From NCBI RefSeq assembly GCF_013300725.1, contig NZ_JAAIMM010000003.1:62001-126000 (forward strand): a stretch of 64,000 bases of DNA, read 5' to 3'. The translations under genes and the position numbers were made by a program. Shown piece after piece: positions 25,507-34,234 of this stretch (position 1 is its first letter; each line of letters starts with the position of its first letter). Origin of the DNA: Allocoprococcus comes (GTDB taxonomy: Bacteria; Bacillota; Clostridia; Lachnospirales; Lachnospiraceae). Below the pieces are notes generated by a model. The model searched no databases. It was not told where the DNA came from and worked only from the letters and a program-made list of their open reading frames with translations.

Positions 25507-26958
25507 TTATTTTTCCTCTTTTTCTTTTTTATCCTCGTAGAAAAGTGCCATATCCTTGTCTACTTTTCCGATTCCCATGTAACGCGCCTTATAATCCTTC
25601 AGCAGTTTAAAGAAGGTACCACTTAAGATAAATAATGTGGCAACATTTACAAATGTAGGGAATACGGTTGTAAAGTCTGCAATTACCCACAGCTGTGCCG
25701 GTGTTCCGTTTCCGTAAAGAGTAAGCACTGTGACCAGAAGACCCCATAATGGCGTTCCAAGGATAAAAACCTTCTCTGCGATCTTCAGAACCTTCTGATT
25801 GTTTTTCAGCCAGTGCTTCAGGATCACGCTGTAATAGGTGAACCATCCGGTTGATGTTGTCAGTCCGAAAAGAAAAATACTGATCGCGATCAGTGCTCTC
25901 GCAACAGAGCCCATTCCAGACTCAAATGCTGTCAGTGTCAGCTCTGATCCCTGAAGTCCTGAATTCCAGTAGCCTGTGGTGATAACAACAAGACCTGTCA
26001 TGGAGCAGACTACGATGGTGTCTGCAAATACCTCAAATGCTCCCATCAGTCCCTGTTTTACAGGATGGTCTGTTTTTGCGGAAGCATGGATCATAGGTGA
26101 GGTTCCCCAGCCTGCCTCGTTGCTGTATACAGAACGGGCAAATCCAAGACGCATAGCTGTTGCAACACCGGCTCCCATAAATCCGCCGACTGCTGCCTGT
26201 GTTGTAAATGCACCCTTGAAGATCAGTCCAAAGGTTTCCGGCAGCTTGTCAAAATTCACTACCAGTATTGCAAGAGATCCTACAATGTAAAGCATGCACA
26301 TGATCGGTGTCATATAGGAAGAGATCACACCGACTTTCTTTACACCGCCAATGATGATCAGGTAGATCGCTGCCACATACAGAAGTGACGGCACGATGTA
26401 CGGCAGGTGGAAGGTACTACCGACAGCCTCTGATACTGTATAATTCTGTAAGGTGATGAACCATGTCATAAAAATACAGCCGCCGAACAGTACTGCAAAA
26501 AGTTTCCAGAAGGGAAGCTTTTTCTCTCCGCCAAGACCCTTCTGCATGTAGTAGGTCGGGCCTCCCTGGTACTCACCGTTTGGCTGTTTTTCTCTGTAGT
26601 ACACAGCAAGTGTTACCTCTGCCATCTTGATGACCATAGCAAGAAGCGCCGCGATCCAGAGCCAGAATAATGCACCAGGTCCTCCTGTTGCAATGGCTGT
26701 TGCAACACCGGACATGTTGGATACTCCAACAGTACCGCCGATCGCAATAGAAATAGCCTGGAACGGTGTCAGGCTCTTTCCGTCGTCTCCGCCTTCCTGA
26801 CGGCGTTCTTTACTGAACATATTTTTCACAATGTAACCAAAATGGCGGAACTGGAAGAAACCGGAACGTACTGTCAGATATACGCCTGTAGCGAGAATCG
26901 TGATCAGCAGCGGCAGTCCCCAGAGCCAATTGGTCAGATTTTCAAATAATTCAAACAT
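25507..26958 (-). CDS. AGCS-family sodium:alanine/glycine symporter (483 aa)
   Basis: Eleven or so membrane segments with the AGCS signature near residue 90 (AIATGGPGALFWLWIAALL trimmed; GGTVGVSNMSGVATAI before it) and SNEAGWGTSPMIHA near 275. Imports small neutral amino acids with Na+. GGAGAGG precedes the ATG. It is the first gene of a two-gene operon with the amidohydrolase and is preceded by a long leader holding a terminator-like structure, so expression is likely attenuated in response to a metabolite or translation event. Confidence 0.95.
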   Translation of the reverse strand: MFELFENLTNWLWGLPLLITILATGVYLTVRSGFFQFRHFGYIVKNMFSKERRQEGGDDGKSLTPFQAISIAIGGTVGVSNMSGVATAIATGGPGALFWLWIAALLAMVIKMAEVTLAVYYREKQPNGEYQGGPTYYMQKGLGGEKKLPFWKLFAVLFGGCIFMTWFITLQNYTVSEAVGSTFHLPYIVPSLLYVAAIYLIIIGGVKKVGVISSYMTPIMCMLYIVGSLAILVVNFDKLPETFGLIFKGAFTTQAAVGGFMGAGVATAMRLGFARSVYSNEAGWGTSPMIHASAKTDHPVKQGLMGAFEVFADTIVVCSMTGLVVITTGYWNSGLQGSELTLTAFESGMGSVARALIAISIFLFGLTTSTGWFTYYSVILKHWLKNNQKVLKIAEKVFILGTPLWGLLVTVLTLYGNGTPAQLWVIADFTTVFPTFVNVATLFILSGTFFKLLKDYKARYMGIGKVDKDMALFYEDKKEKEEK

Positions 26959-27023
26959 CTTTTCCTCTCCTATCCTTTTTATTGTTTTTCTTTTGCATAC
27001 ATTCGGAAAATCCGCATACAGAA

Positions 27024-27209
27024 TATAAAAAATCCCCAGAACATGAAGTCAGATACGGATACCCGGTGTTCTCGACATACAGCTCTTCTGCCATATATCT
27101 GCGAGCCCCGTTTCTGCCCTCTTTATACTTCATGCTCTGGGGATCTTACATTTCAGTCCACTAATCTTCCAAACGATCACAGTATATCACAGTTCCGGAG
27201 GAATTGCTA
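27024..27209 (-). promoter_or_regulatory. Promoter and structured leader with attenuator-like terminator before the AGCS gene
   Basis: Promoter: -35 TAGCAA (27209-27204), -10 TATACT (27186-27181), spacing 17. The leader contains long arms ATCCCCAGAGCATGAAG (27144-27128) and CTTCATGTTCTGGGGAT (27048-27032), 16 of 17 pairing, followed at once by TTTTTTAT (27031-27024): an intrinsic terminator whose apical ~80 nt (27049-27127) can itself fold. The symporter ATG is 65 nt further. No glycine, lysine, T-box or other riboswitch core that I know was found in it, so the signal is unknown. A 60-codon open frame runs through it without a ribosome binding site. Confidence 0.6.
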
Positions 27210-27437
27210 CTTTTTCCGTTTGAATTTTGTAATGCTCAGTACCAGGTTATCTTTTCGATTCATGAAAATAACAGTCATCTTCACGTCCATATTCTTGTAA
27301 ATACAATAGATTTGACTAATGGTATGCTCTATAACTGTGATATGCATAATTTCTATGCTATCAGAGACCATGTTAAATTTGTTCTACAATCATACCGTTT
27401 GTGGTATGGGGATCATCCGTTGCGCTTATTAGAATAA
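27204..27437 (+). pseudogene. Remnant of a mobilisation relaxase (MobA/VirD2 type)
   Basis: The plus-strand frame reads QYQVIFSIHENNSHLHVHIL, then VNTIDLTNGMLY, ending at TAA 27437. IHENNSHLHVHILVNT is the HUH relaxase metal motif (HxHxH followed by N-T), typical of relaxases of small mobilisable elements. N-terminal motif I (Tyr) and the long C-terminal part are missing, there is no ribosome binding site, and it overlaps the symporter promoter. A decayed fragment. Confidence 0.6.
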
Positions 27438-27606
27438 TATCCGTTTATATAAAATTATCCCTCAGGACTTTTTTAACAGAAAAAATTACTACTTTTTGCA
27501 ATATTCATAAATATTAAATGGTTCTTCTCTTTTTTAAATAAGATATCAGCTTCTTTCCTTTGATGAAAATCTGATTTCTGACACTCTTGGTCTCCTTTTT
27601 CCTGCA

Positions 27607-27640
27607 CTAAAAAAACGCCACAAATTGTGACGTTTTTTAG
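27607..27640. terminator. Bidirectional terminator
   Basis: CTAAAAAAACGCCACAAATT then GTGACGTTTTTTAG: hairpin with A and T tracts on both sides. It follows the decayed toxin on the minus strand. The 27438-27606 stretch holds nothing recognisable. Confidence 0.65.
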
Positions 27641-27672
27641 TACCCTTTATATTTCAGTGAGATTTCTTGATT

Positions 27673-27866
27673 CTAAAACTCACTTTTTCCATATTTTCTT
27701 TCTGCCCCTCGATATGGCTGTTCTTCCAAACTTAAAATTGCTTTTTCAAATTTTCTGCCAGTGCAATTGCATTATCAGCATAATTACTAACAAGAAGTGC
27801 CTGCTCGTATATCTTATCAATATCTCTATATGCCTGTGGAAACATTTTTACGGTATATTTATCCAA
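27673..27866 (-). pseudogene. Frameshifted and truncated RelE/ParE-type toxin
   Basis: Starting at TTG 27866, which overlaps the antitoxin stop, the frame gives YTVKMFPQAYRDIDKIYEQA and then ALAENLKKQF followed by TAA (27732). Shifting one base restores KAILSLEEQPYRGAERKYGK and SEF before TAG at 27673. In intact relatives the segment after ERKYG continues with the catalytic beta-strands (VNNYIVVYR-like), absent here. So the toxin has both a frameshift and a C-terminal loss and is almost surely inactive. Confidence 0.75.
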
Positions 27867-28122
27867 AATGTTTCCTCCTGAGTTCTCCCAATGCCCCACG
27901 TGCATCTAATAATTCTGCACCTTCTGCGACTTCCCGTTCTGCTTCAAAAATTGCCTTATCAATCTGATTTGTGCTGAGTAATTCTTCATAAGTTTCCATA
28001 CTCATAACTACTAAATCTCCATAACCATTTTTTGTAATAAATACTGGTTGCTGTTGTTTGTGACATATTTCAGATATTTCATTTGTATTTCTTAAATCTG
28101 TAATTGGTTTTATTATTGGCAT
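27859..28122 (-). CDS. Phd/YefM-family antitoxin (87 aa)
   Basis: PIIKPITDLRNTNEISEICH and PVFITKNGYGDLVVMSMETY are the standard Phd/YefM DNA-binding N-terminal domain; the C-terminal part (EAEREVAEGAELLDARGALG) would wrap around the toxin. GGAGG lies upstream of ATG 28122. Normally autoregulates a toxin-antitoxin operon. Its downstream toxin is broken, so it may persist as an orphan antitoxin that can still neutralise related toxins. Confidence 0.9.
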   Translation of the reverse strand: MPIIKPITDLRNTNEISEICHKQQQPVFITKNGYGDLVVMSMETYEELLSTNQIDKAIFEAEREVAEGAELLDARGALGELRRKHFG

Positions 28123-28178
28123 TGTAACTCCTCCTTTCTTTGTACATTATTATAACAGAATATTGATGGAGTAGATCA

Positions 28179-29054
28179 CTAACTTCTTTCTTCATTTTCC
28201 AAAACCTTCTGCTGATATCTCATGTCTGCCACCGTGTACACTGTGATGAAAGCCTTCGGATCAAGATTATTGATGTAATTCATGAGTTTCTGATACTCAT
28301 TTTTATCTACGATCGTAATGATCTCGTGTCTTTTATCTAAATTGTACGCTCCGATGGCATCATAAATGGTTGCTCCACTATGAAGCTCATGCAGAATAAA
28401 ATTCCGAAGTTCTTCTTCATACTTTGTAATAATACATACTCTTCGTTTCAGATTCTGCCCGAAGATAAAATGATCTACCACCATCCCATTAAAATAAGTA
28501 CCAAGAACGCTTAAAACCACCGTCTTCTTATCATATACAAGTGCTGCCGAAAGCGCCACACACATACCGGCTAAAGACATGGCTTTCCCCAATTCGATGT
28601 GCAAATATTTATTCATGATCTTAGCCACAATATCAAGTCCGCCGGAAGAAGCATTCATATTAAAGAGAATACTGAGTCCTACACTGACTACCAGAACATA
28701 ACAGAGGACATCCAGTTCCTGGGTTTTTGTCAGGGAACCGATATTCGGGAAAATCCGTTCAAAAATACCGATAAATACCGGCAGTAAGATACTGGTATAC
28801 ACGGTTTTCGTACCAAATTCCCGTCCACATGTTATGAATCCGATGATCAAAAGAACAACATTCAGGACCATCGTGATCACTGAAAGCGGTAAAGGTATAA
28901 AATTCGTAAGAATAATTCCAAGACCGGAAATACTGCTGACCGATGCATGGCTCGGCACCAGAAAGAAATAAACCGCTGCAGCGATAATTGCCACTGCAGC
29001 GGTAAGTGTAAATAGTTCCCATACAACTTCTTTGCAATTGATTTGTTTTTTCAT
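28179..29054 (-). CDS. YitT family membrane protein (291 aa)
   Basis: Five or six membrane segments in the first ~210 residues with family phrases FGTKTVYTSILLPVFIG and NASSGGLDIVAKIMNKYLH, then a C-terminal DUF2179 domain (EEELRNFILHELHSGATIYD, TIVDKNEYQKLMNYI) that resembles ligand-binding GlnB-like folds. Function of the family is unknown. ATG 29054 chosen over a TTG two codons earlier. It is monocistronic with no clear partner. Confidence 0.9.
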   Translation of the reverse strand: MKKQINCKEVVWELFTLTAAVAIIAAAVYFFLVPSHASVSSISGLGIILTNFIPLPLSVITMVLNVVLLIIGFITCGREFGTKTVYTSILLPVFIGIFERIFPNIGSLTKTQELDVLCYVLVVSVGLSILFNMNASSGGLDIVAKIMNKYLHIELGKAMSLAGMCVALSAALVYDKKTVVLSVLGTYFNGMVVDHFIFGQNLKRRVCIITKYEEELRNFILHELHSGATIYDAIGAYNLDKRHEIITIVDKNEYQKLMNYINNLDPKAFITVYTVADMRYQQKVLENEERS

Positions 29055-29223
29055 TCCCAAACCTACCCTATCATGACATTTTTATAGAACTGCTATTTTA
29101 CTCCTCTGATCGGAAGGACTTGCAGTTCTATATATACAAGTATAGCGTATATACAAAAAAATTGATAGTATTTTTTAATTTATGTAAATTTTGTTGAATC
29201 CTGTTGTTACTGTTTTTTGAATC

Positions 29224-31119
29224 TTATTCGGCAATTGCATTTCCGGTGTACAACTGATAATATTTTCCCTTTTCTGAAATCAGTTGGTCATGGGTACCTC
29301 TTTCGATAATGCGTCCCTGTTCCAGAACCATGATACAGTCGGAATTCCGAACCGTAGACAGACGGTGTGCGATCACAAACGTAGTACGTCCATGCATCAG
29401 TCTGTCCATGCTTTCCTGAATAATACGTTCAGTACGCGTATCAATAGAGCTTGTAGCCTCATCCAGGATCAGTACCGGCGGATCTGCAACTGCTGCTCTG
29501 GCAATTGCAAGAAGCTGTCTCTGTCCCTGGCTTAAGTTTGCCCCATCCCCGGTGATGACCGTATCATATCCTTCCGGAAGTCTGCGGATAAATCCATCTG
29601 CATTTGCCAATTCTGCTGCTGCAAAGATTTCTTCATCTGTTGCATCCAGTTTTCCAAAACGGATATTGTCTTTTACCGTTCCTGTGAACAGATGTGTATC
29701 CTGCAGTACAATTCCAAGGGAACGTCGCAGATCCGCTTTCCGAATCTTGTTTATATTAATTCCATCGTAGCGGATTTTTCCATCCTGAATATCATAAAAC
29801 CGGTTGATCAGATTTGTAATGGTTGTTTTTCCTGCTCCTGTCGAACCTACAAAGGCAATTTTCTGTCCTGGCTCTGCATACAATTTCACATCATGAAGCA
29901 CGATCTTATCATTATTGTACCCGAAATCCACACCATCAAATACTACATTTCCCTTAAGCTCAATATAATCTACCGAACCATCTGCCTGATGTGTATGCTT
30001 CCATGCCCAGCATCGGGTATGTTCCTTACATTCTATAAGTTTTCCATTTTCTTTTTTCACATTGACCAGAGTCACATACCCGTCATCTACTTCCACTTTC
30101 TCATCCAGAAGGGTAAAGATACGCTCTGCTCCTGCAAGTGCCATTACAATGGCATTCATCTGCTGGCTGACCTGGTTGATCGGCATACTAAAGCTTTTAT
30201 TGAATGTTAGAAAGCTTGCCAGTGCACCCAGTGTAAATCCTCCCACACCATTCAGCGCAAGGACACCTCCGACAATCGCACAGACTACATAACTGATATT
30301 TCCGATCTGCGCATTCAAAGGTCCGAGGTAGTTTGCATAGGTATTCGCACGGTCTGCGCTTACAAAAAGTGCCTCATTCAGTTCTTTAAATTCTGCCTTA
30401 CTTTCTTCCTCATGGCAGAAGACCTTGACAACCTTCTGTCCATTCATCATTTCTTCAATATAACCATTGACTTTTCCAAGATTTTTCTGCTGTTCCAGGA
30501 AATATTTCCCGCTCTGTCCGGCGGCTTTCTTGGTACCAAATATCATAATTGCAACCATGATCATCGTCACAACCGTAAGTGGAATATTTAAGATCAACAT
30601 ACTGACAAATACACTGATGATCGTAAATCCGCTGTTGATGATCTGCGGAATACTCTGGCTGACCATCTGCCGCAGGGTATCGATATCGTTCGTGTAAATT
30701 GACATGATATCACCATGTGCATGGGTATCAAAATATTTGATCGGCAGCTTTTCCATATGTTCAAACAGCTCATTACGCATATTCATCATCATTCCTTGTG
30801 TCACATTGATCATGATACGGTTATATGCGTAAGTCGCAACGATTCCAATTCCGTAAAATACCGCAACCCTTTCAATTGCATGTGCAAGCGGTGAAAAGTT
30901 CGGTGTACCGTCAGACAGCAGAAACGGTGTAATATATTTGTCGATCAGATCTCTTGTAAACATCGTTCCCTGCACATTTGCGATAACCCCTACAAATATA
31001 AGGATAAATACTGCAATACAATGAACTTTATAATCACGGAAAATGTAGTTTATCAGACGCATCAAAAGTTTCCCCGGATATTTCACTTTATTCTGTGGTC
31101 TTCCCATCGGTCTTGGCAT
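29224..31119 (-). CDS. ABC exporter subunit with canonical ATPase site (631 aa)
   Basis: Six-helix transmembrane domain (~20-345) fused to an ABC ATPase. Walker A GSTGAGKTTITN, signature ANLSQGQRQLLAIARA, Walker B LILDEATSSIDTRT with the catalytic Glu, H-loop VIAHRLSTV. An insertion of ~45 residues between the two domains (NVKKENGKLIECKEHTRCW) is characteristic of this subfamily. Start overlaps the partner's stop (TAATG). Together they form a heterodimeric multidrug-type exporter (LmrCD/BmrCD-like); substrate unknown. Under the MarR regulator encoded first in the operon. Confidence 0.94.
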   Translation of the reverse strand: MPRPMGRPQNKVKYPGKLLMRLINYIFRDYKVHCIAVFILIFVGVIANVQGTMFTRDLIDKYITPFLLSDGTPNFSPLAHAIERVAVFYGIGIVATYAYNRIMINVTQGMMMNMRNELFEHMEKLPIKYFDTHAHGDIMSIYTNDIDTLRQMVSQSIPQIINSGFTIISVFVSMLILNIPLTVVTMIMVAIMIFGTKKAAGQSGKYFLEQQKNLGKVNGYIEEMMNGQKVVKVFCHEEESKAEFKELNEALFVSADRANTYANYLGPLNAQIGNISYVVCAIVGGVLALNGVGGFTLGALASFLTFNKSFSMPINQVSQQMNAIVMALAGAERIFTLLDEKVEVDDGYVTLVNVKKENGKLIECKEHTRCWAWKHTHQADGSVDYIELKGNVVFDGVDFGYNNDKIVLHDVKLYAEPGQKIAFVGSTGAGKTTITNLINRFYDIQDGKIRYDGININKIRKADLRRSLGIVLQDTHLFTGTVKDNIRFGKLDATDEEIFAAAELANADGFIRRLPEGYDTVITGDGANLSQGQRQLLAIARAAVADPPVLILDEATSSIDTRTERIIQESMDRLMHGRTTFVIAHRLSTVRNSDCIMVLEQGRIIERGTHDQLISEKGKYYQLYTGNAIAE

Positions 31120-32870
31120 TATGCTTCACCTCCGTTTTCATCAAAATCTCCTCCGCCCTGAGTCTGCGATTCGTATACTTCGCGGTAAATTTCATCGGTC
31201 TTCAGCAATTCTTCGTGTGTACCAAATCCATGAACCTGCCCTTCATCCATAACGATGATACGGTCTGCATCCTGCACACTGGATACACGCTGTGCAATGA
31301 TCAGCTTTGTTGTATCCGGGATTTCTTCACGGAATGCACGGCGGATCTTCGCATCTGTAGCAGTATCTACCGCACTGGTACTGTCATCCAGGATCAAGAT
31401 CTTCGGTTTCTTAAGCAGTGCTCTTGCAATACACAGTCTCTGCTTCTGACCACCGGATACGTTGTTTCCTCCCTGTTCAATGTGGGTATTATATTTATCC
31501 GGGAAACGCTCAATGAATTCATCTGCACATGCAAGCCGACATGCTTCCATACATTCTTCGTCGGTCGCCTCTTTGTTTCCCCAGCGCAGGTTATCCAGAA
31601 TACTTCCGGTAAACAGTACATTTTTCTGCAATACAACAGACACCTGGTTTCTCAGTACTTCCAGATCATAATCCTTGACATTCTTTCCGCCAACCAGGAT
31701 TTCTCCGCCTGTCACGTCATACAGACGACTGATCAGATTCACCAGACTCGTCTTCGCACTTCCGGTTCCTCCAATGATGCCAATCGTCTCACCGGAATGG
31801 ATGTCCAGATTGATATTCTTCAGGACTTTCTCTGCACTGTCTTTTTTGTAAGCAAAATCTACATTCTTAAATGAAATACTTCCATCTTCCACTTCATAAA
31901 GCGGATGTTCCGGATTATGGATATCGCTGGTTTCACCCAGTACTTCTGCTATACGCCGCATACTTGCCATACTCATGGAAATCATGACAAATACCATAGA
32001 CAGCATCATCAGACTCATCAGAATGTTCATACAGTATGCAAGAAGACTCATCAACTCTCCTGTTGTCAACGATTTCACTACGATCATCTTTGCACCAAAC
32101 CAGCTGATCAGGATGATGCAGGTATAAACAGTGAACATCATGATCGGTGAGTTCCATATAACATTTTTCTCTGCTCTTACAAAAATATCGTAAATATTCT
32201 TACTTGCATACTGAAATTTACTTGTTTCCTGTTCTTCTCTTACATATGCTTTTACTACACGGATCGCAGATACATTTTCCTGAACGGATGCATTTAAAGC
32301 ATCATATTTTGGAAATGCCTGCTGGAAATAAGCCGTTGCATGACGAATGATAAAGAAGAGGATCACTCCCAGGATCACAACTGCCACAAGGTAAATACTT
32401 GCCAGTCTGGCATTGATCATAAATGCCATCACCATTGCACAGATCATACTTGCCGGTGCTCTCATCATCATACGCAGCATCATCTGGTACGCATTCTGCA
32501 CATTGGTCACATCTGTTGTCAGACGTGTAACCAGACCTGCTGTACTGAAATGATCAATATTTGCAAACGAATAGGTCTGGATCTGATCGAACATCTTATT
32601 TCTCAAATTCTTCGCGAACCCGGTCGAAGCCTTTGCTCCGTATCGTCCTCCTGCCATTCCGGCAAGCAGGCCACAAAATGCAGCCACGATCATAATTCCA
32701 CCAACTTTGTAAATATGGTGAATATCTCCGGTATTGACACCCTTATCGATAATAGATGCCATCAGAAATGGAATCAATGTCTCAAACAATACTTCCAGAA
32801 TCATAAAAAACGGTGTTGCGATCGATGCCGCTTTATATTCTTTTACTTCTTTTAATAAAGTCCGAATCAT
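31119..32870 (-). CDS. ABC exporter subunit with degenerate ATPase site (583 aa)
   Basis: Half-transporter: six membrane helices (~15-320) then the nucleotide-binding domain. Walker A is GGTGSAKTSLVN with Ala before Lys, and Walker B reads LILDDSTSAVDTAT with Asp in place of the catalytic Glu, while the signature NVSGGQKQRLCIARAL is intact. That is the known pattern of the non-catalytic subunit in heterodimeric exporters. ATGA overlap with the MarR gene upstream, TAATG overlap with the second subunit downstream. Confidence 0.94.
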   Translation of the reverse strand: MIRTLLKEVKEYKAASIATPFFMILEVLFETLIPFLMASIIDKGVNTGDIHHIYKVGGIMIVAAFCGLLAGMAGGRYGAKASTGFAKNLRNKMFDQIQTYSFANIDHFSTAGLVTRLTTDVTNVQNAYQMMLRMMMRAPASMICAMVMAFMINARLASIYLVAVVILGVILFFIIRHATAYFQQAFPKYDALNASVQENVSAIRVVKAYVREEQETSKFQYASKNIYDIFVRAEKNVIWNSPIMMFTVYTCIILISWFGAKMIVVKSLTTGELMSLLAYCMNILMSLMMLSMVFVMISMSMASMRRIAEVLGETSDIHNPEHPLYEVEDGSISFKNVDFAYKKDSAEKVLKNINLDIHSGETIGIIGGTGSAKTSLVNLISRLYDVTGGEILVGGKNVKDYDLEVLRNQVSVVLQKNVLFTGSILDNLRWGNKEATDEECMEACRLACADEFIERFPDKYNTHIEQGGNNVSGGQKQRLCIARALLKKPKILILDDSTSAVDTATDAKIRRAFREEIPDTTKLIIAQRVSSVQDADRIIVMDEGQVHGFGTHEELLKTDEIYREVYESQTQGGGDFDENGGEA

Positions 32871-33334
32871 GAATTCTCTCCTTTCATTTTTTCCATATTG
32901 TAATAAACTTTATCGATCACATGCATAAATGCATGTAATTCTTCTTCTGTAATGCCTTCTTCCAACTGCGCATCCATTTTCTGAAAAATTTCTCCCAGTT
33001 TTTCATGGTTTTCCCGTCCTTTTTCTGTCAGCATTACTTTTTTCAGACGCGCATCATTTGCAACCGATGCACGGCAGATGTACCCTTTTTTCTCCAGAGT
33101 CTGGATAATATTTGTTACCGCTGAACGGCAGATACCAAAATACTTTTCTATATCTTTCTGATAAATTTCCTTATCCTGATGTTCATATAGATAACGTAAG
33201 ATCCAGCCATGCATCAGGGCAATCTCATCCAGTCCTTCTTCTTTTACACGCATTTCCAGCAGTTTTGAAATCGAACGGTCTATCCGGTGCACCTGATGTC
33301 CTACGTGGATTCGCTCTTCACATCCTTCACACAA
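32867..33334 (-). CDS. MarR-family repressor of the ABC exporter operon (155 aa)
   Basis: Winged helix core: YQKDIEKYFGICRSAVTNII, then LEKKGYICRASVANDARLKK and VMLTEKG, the MarR recognition helix and wing. Three Cys near the N-terminus (MCEGCEER) plus one in the recognition helix could make it redox- or metal-sensitive, an inference. First gene of the operon; a palindrome lies between its promoter and start, consistent with autoregulation. Confidence 0.93.
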   Translation of the reverse strand: MCEGCEERIHVGHQVHRIDRSISKLLEMRVKEEGLDEIALMHGWILRYLYEHQDKEIYQKDIEKYFGICRSAVTNIIQTLEKKGYICRASVANDARLKKVMLTEKGRENHEKLGEIFQKMDAQLEEGITEEELHAFMHVIDKVYYNMEKMKGENS

Positions 33335-33376
33335 ATGACTTTCCTCCTTCCACTTTTTGCTTCTTCAAAAAAAAGA

Positions 33377-33456
33377 AAACTGTTCACGAATAAATTGTTC
33401 ATTCGTAAACAGTTTAATTCTAAACAAGTTTATCACAGATATTTCCCTGCTGTCAA
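33377..33456 (-). promoter_or_regulatory. Promoter and palindromic operator of the MarR-ABC operon
   Basis: -35 TTGACA (33456-33451) and -10 TAAACT (33432-33427), spacing 18. Downstream lies the 15-bp inverted repeat AAACTGTTTACGAAT / ATTCGTGAACAGTTT (33415-33401, 33391-33377; one mismatch), 9 nt apart, a typical MarR operator placed over the start of the transcript. Confidence 0.72.
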
Positions 33457-33460
33457 CCTG

Positions 33461-34234
33461 CTATTTACTATTTTCCATCCAATCAAAAAGCTCACAGTTT
33501 TTTGCGATCAAAACCGCTGAAACCGGCATTATCATTGTGCAGGAAATTGCTCCAAAAATCATGGAAATACAGTTCTGAAAAAGGATTTTGGAGTTGAGCA
33601 ACAGCTCAATGGAGTAATTCTGCATTCTCAAATACGCGAATAACAACAGCGATTCTCCCAGATATGCAAACAATAACGTATTAACCGTTGTTCCGATCAC
33701 ATCTTTTCCAATCTTCATTCCACTTTGAACCAGTTTGTTCATTTTGATATCCGGCTTATGACATTTCACCTCATATACGGAAGTTGTTACTGTCAGCGCC
33801 ATATCGATCACAGCTCCTAACGTGCTGAGTACAATTACGGCTGTTGCAACCTTGGGCATACTGATATCCAGGTTCATATTATAATAGAAAACATCTTCTC
33901 CGGCTGCCTGGATCTCATTCAAGCCTCCCGCCCCACTTTTCCATACGACCAGATAAATAAATGCAAATAACACACACATTGTAATTGCAACCGCAAGAAA
34001 TGCACTCCAGGTTTTAATATTCGTCCCATTTTGATAAAACAAAGTGATACAGGAAATTAAAATTCCTGCACCGGCAGTAACCAGAAACACGGGTGCTCCG
34101 ACGGCATAAAGCCAGATTGCAAGACTCAGGCACAAAATATTTCCCGCCAGAGCAATCAGAGACATGGCGCCTCTGTCCCCTCCAACAAGCACTATTACTA
34201 TCATTAGAATCAGTCCCAATATGATCAACATCTT
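33461..34234 (-). CDS. YibE/F-like membrane protein, second of a pair (257 aa)
   Basis: About seven membrane segments (first MLIILGLILMIVIVLVGGDR) and the family core TAVIVLSTLGAVIDMALTVT then MNKLVQSGMKIGKDVIGTTV and NTLLFAYLGESLLL. ATG 34234 is chosen because AGAGGGAAA precedes it and it overlaps the upstream gene's stop by 10 nt; the open frame extends further upstream without such a site. Function of YibE/F proteins is not established. Confidence 0.85.
   Translation of the reverse strand, partial: KMLIILGLILMIVIVLVGGDRGAMSLIALAGNILCLSLAIWLYAVGAPVFLVTAGAGILISCITLFYQNGTNIKTWSAFLAVAITMCVLFAFIYLVVWKSGAGGLNEIQAAGEDVFYYNMNLDISMPKVATAVIVLSTLGAVIDMALTVTTSVYEVKCHKPDIKMNKLVQSGMKIGKDVIGTTVNTLLFAYLGESLLLFAYLRMQNYSIELLLNSKILFQNCISMIFGAISCTMIMPVSAVLIAKNCELFDWMENSK

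Noticed and set aside
26951-27133. 60-codon frame through the symporter leader
   Set aside because: No ribosome binding site, and its coding sequence coincides with the hairpin arms; kept only as a weak leader-peptide possibility.
27024-27150. Glycine riboswitch or T-box before the AGCS gene
   Set aside because: Neither the glycine aptamer core nor the T-box AGGGTGG element is present.
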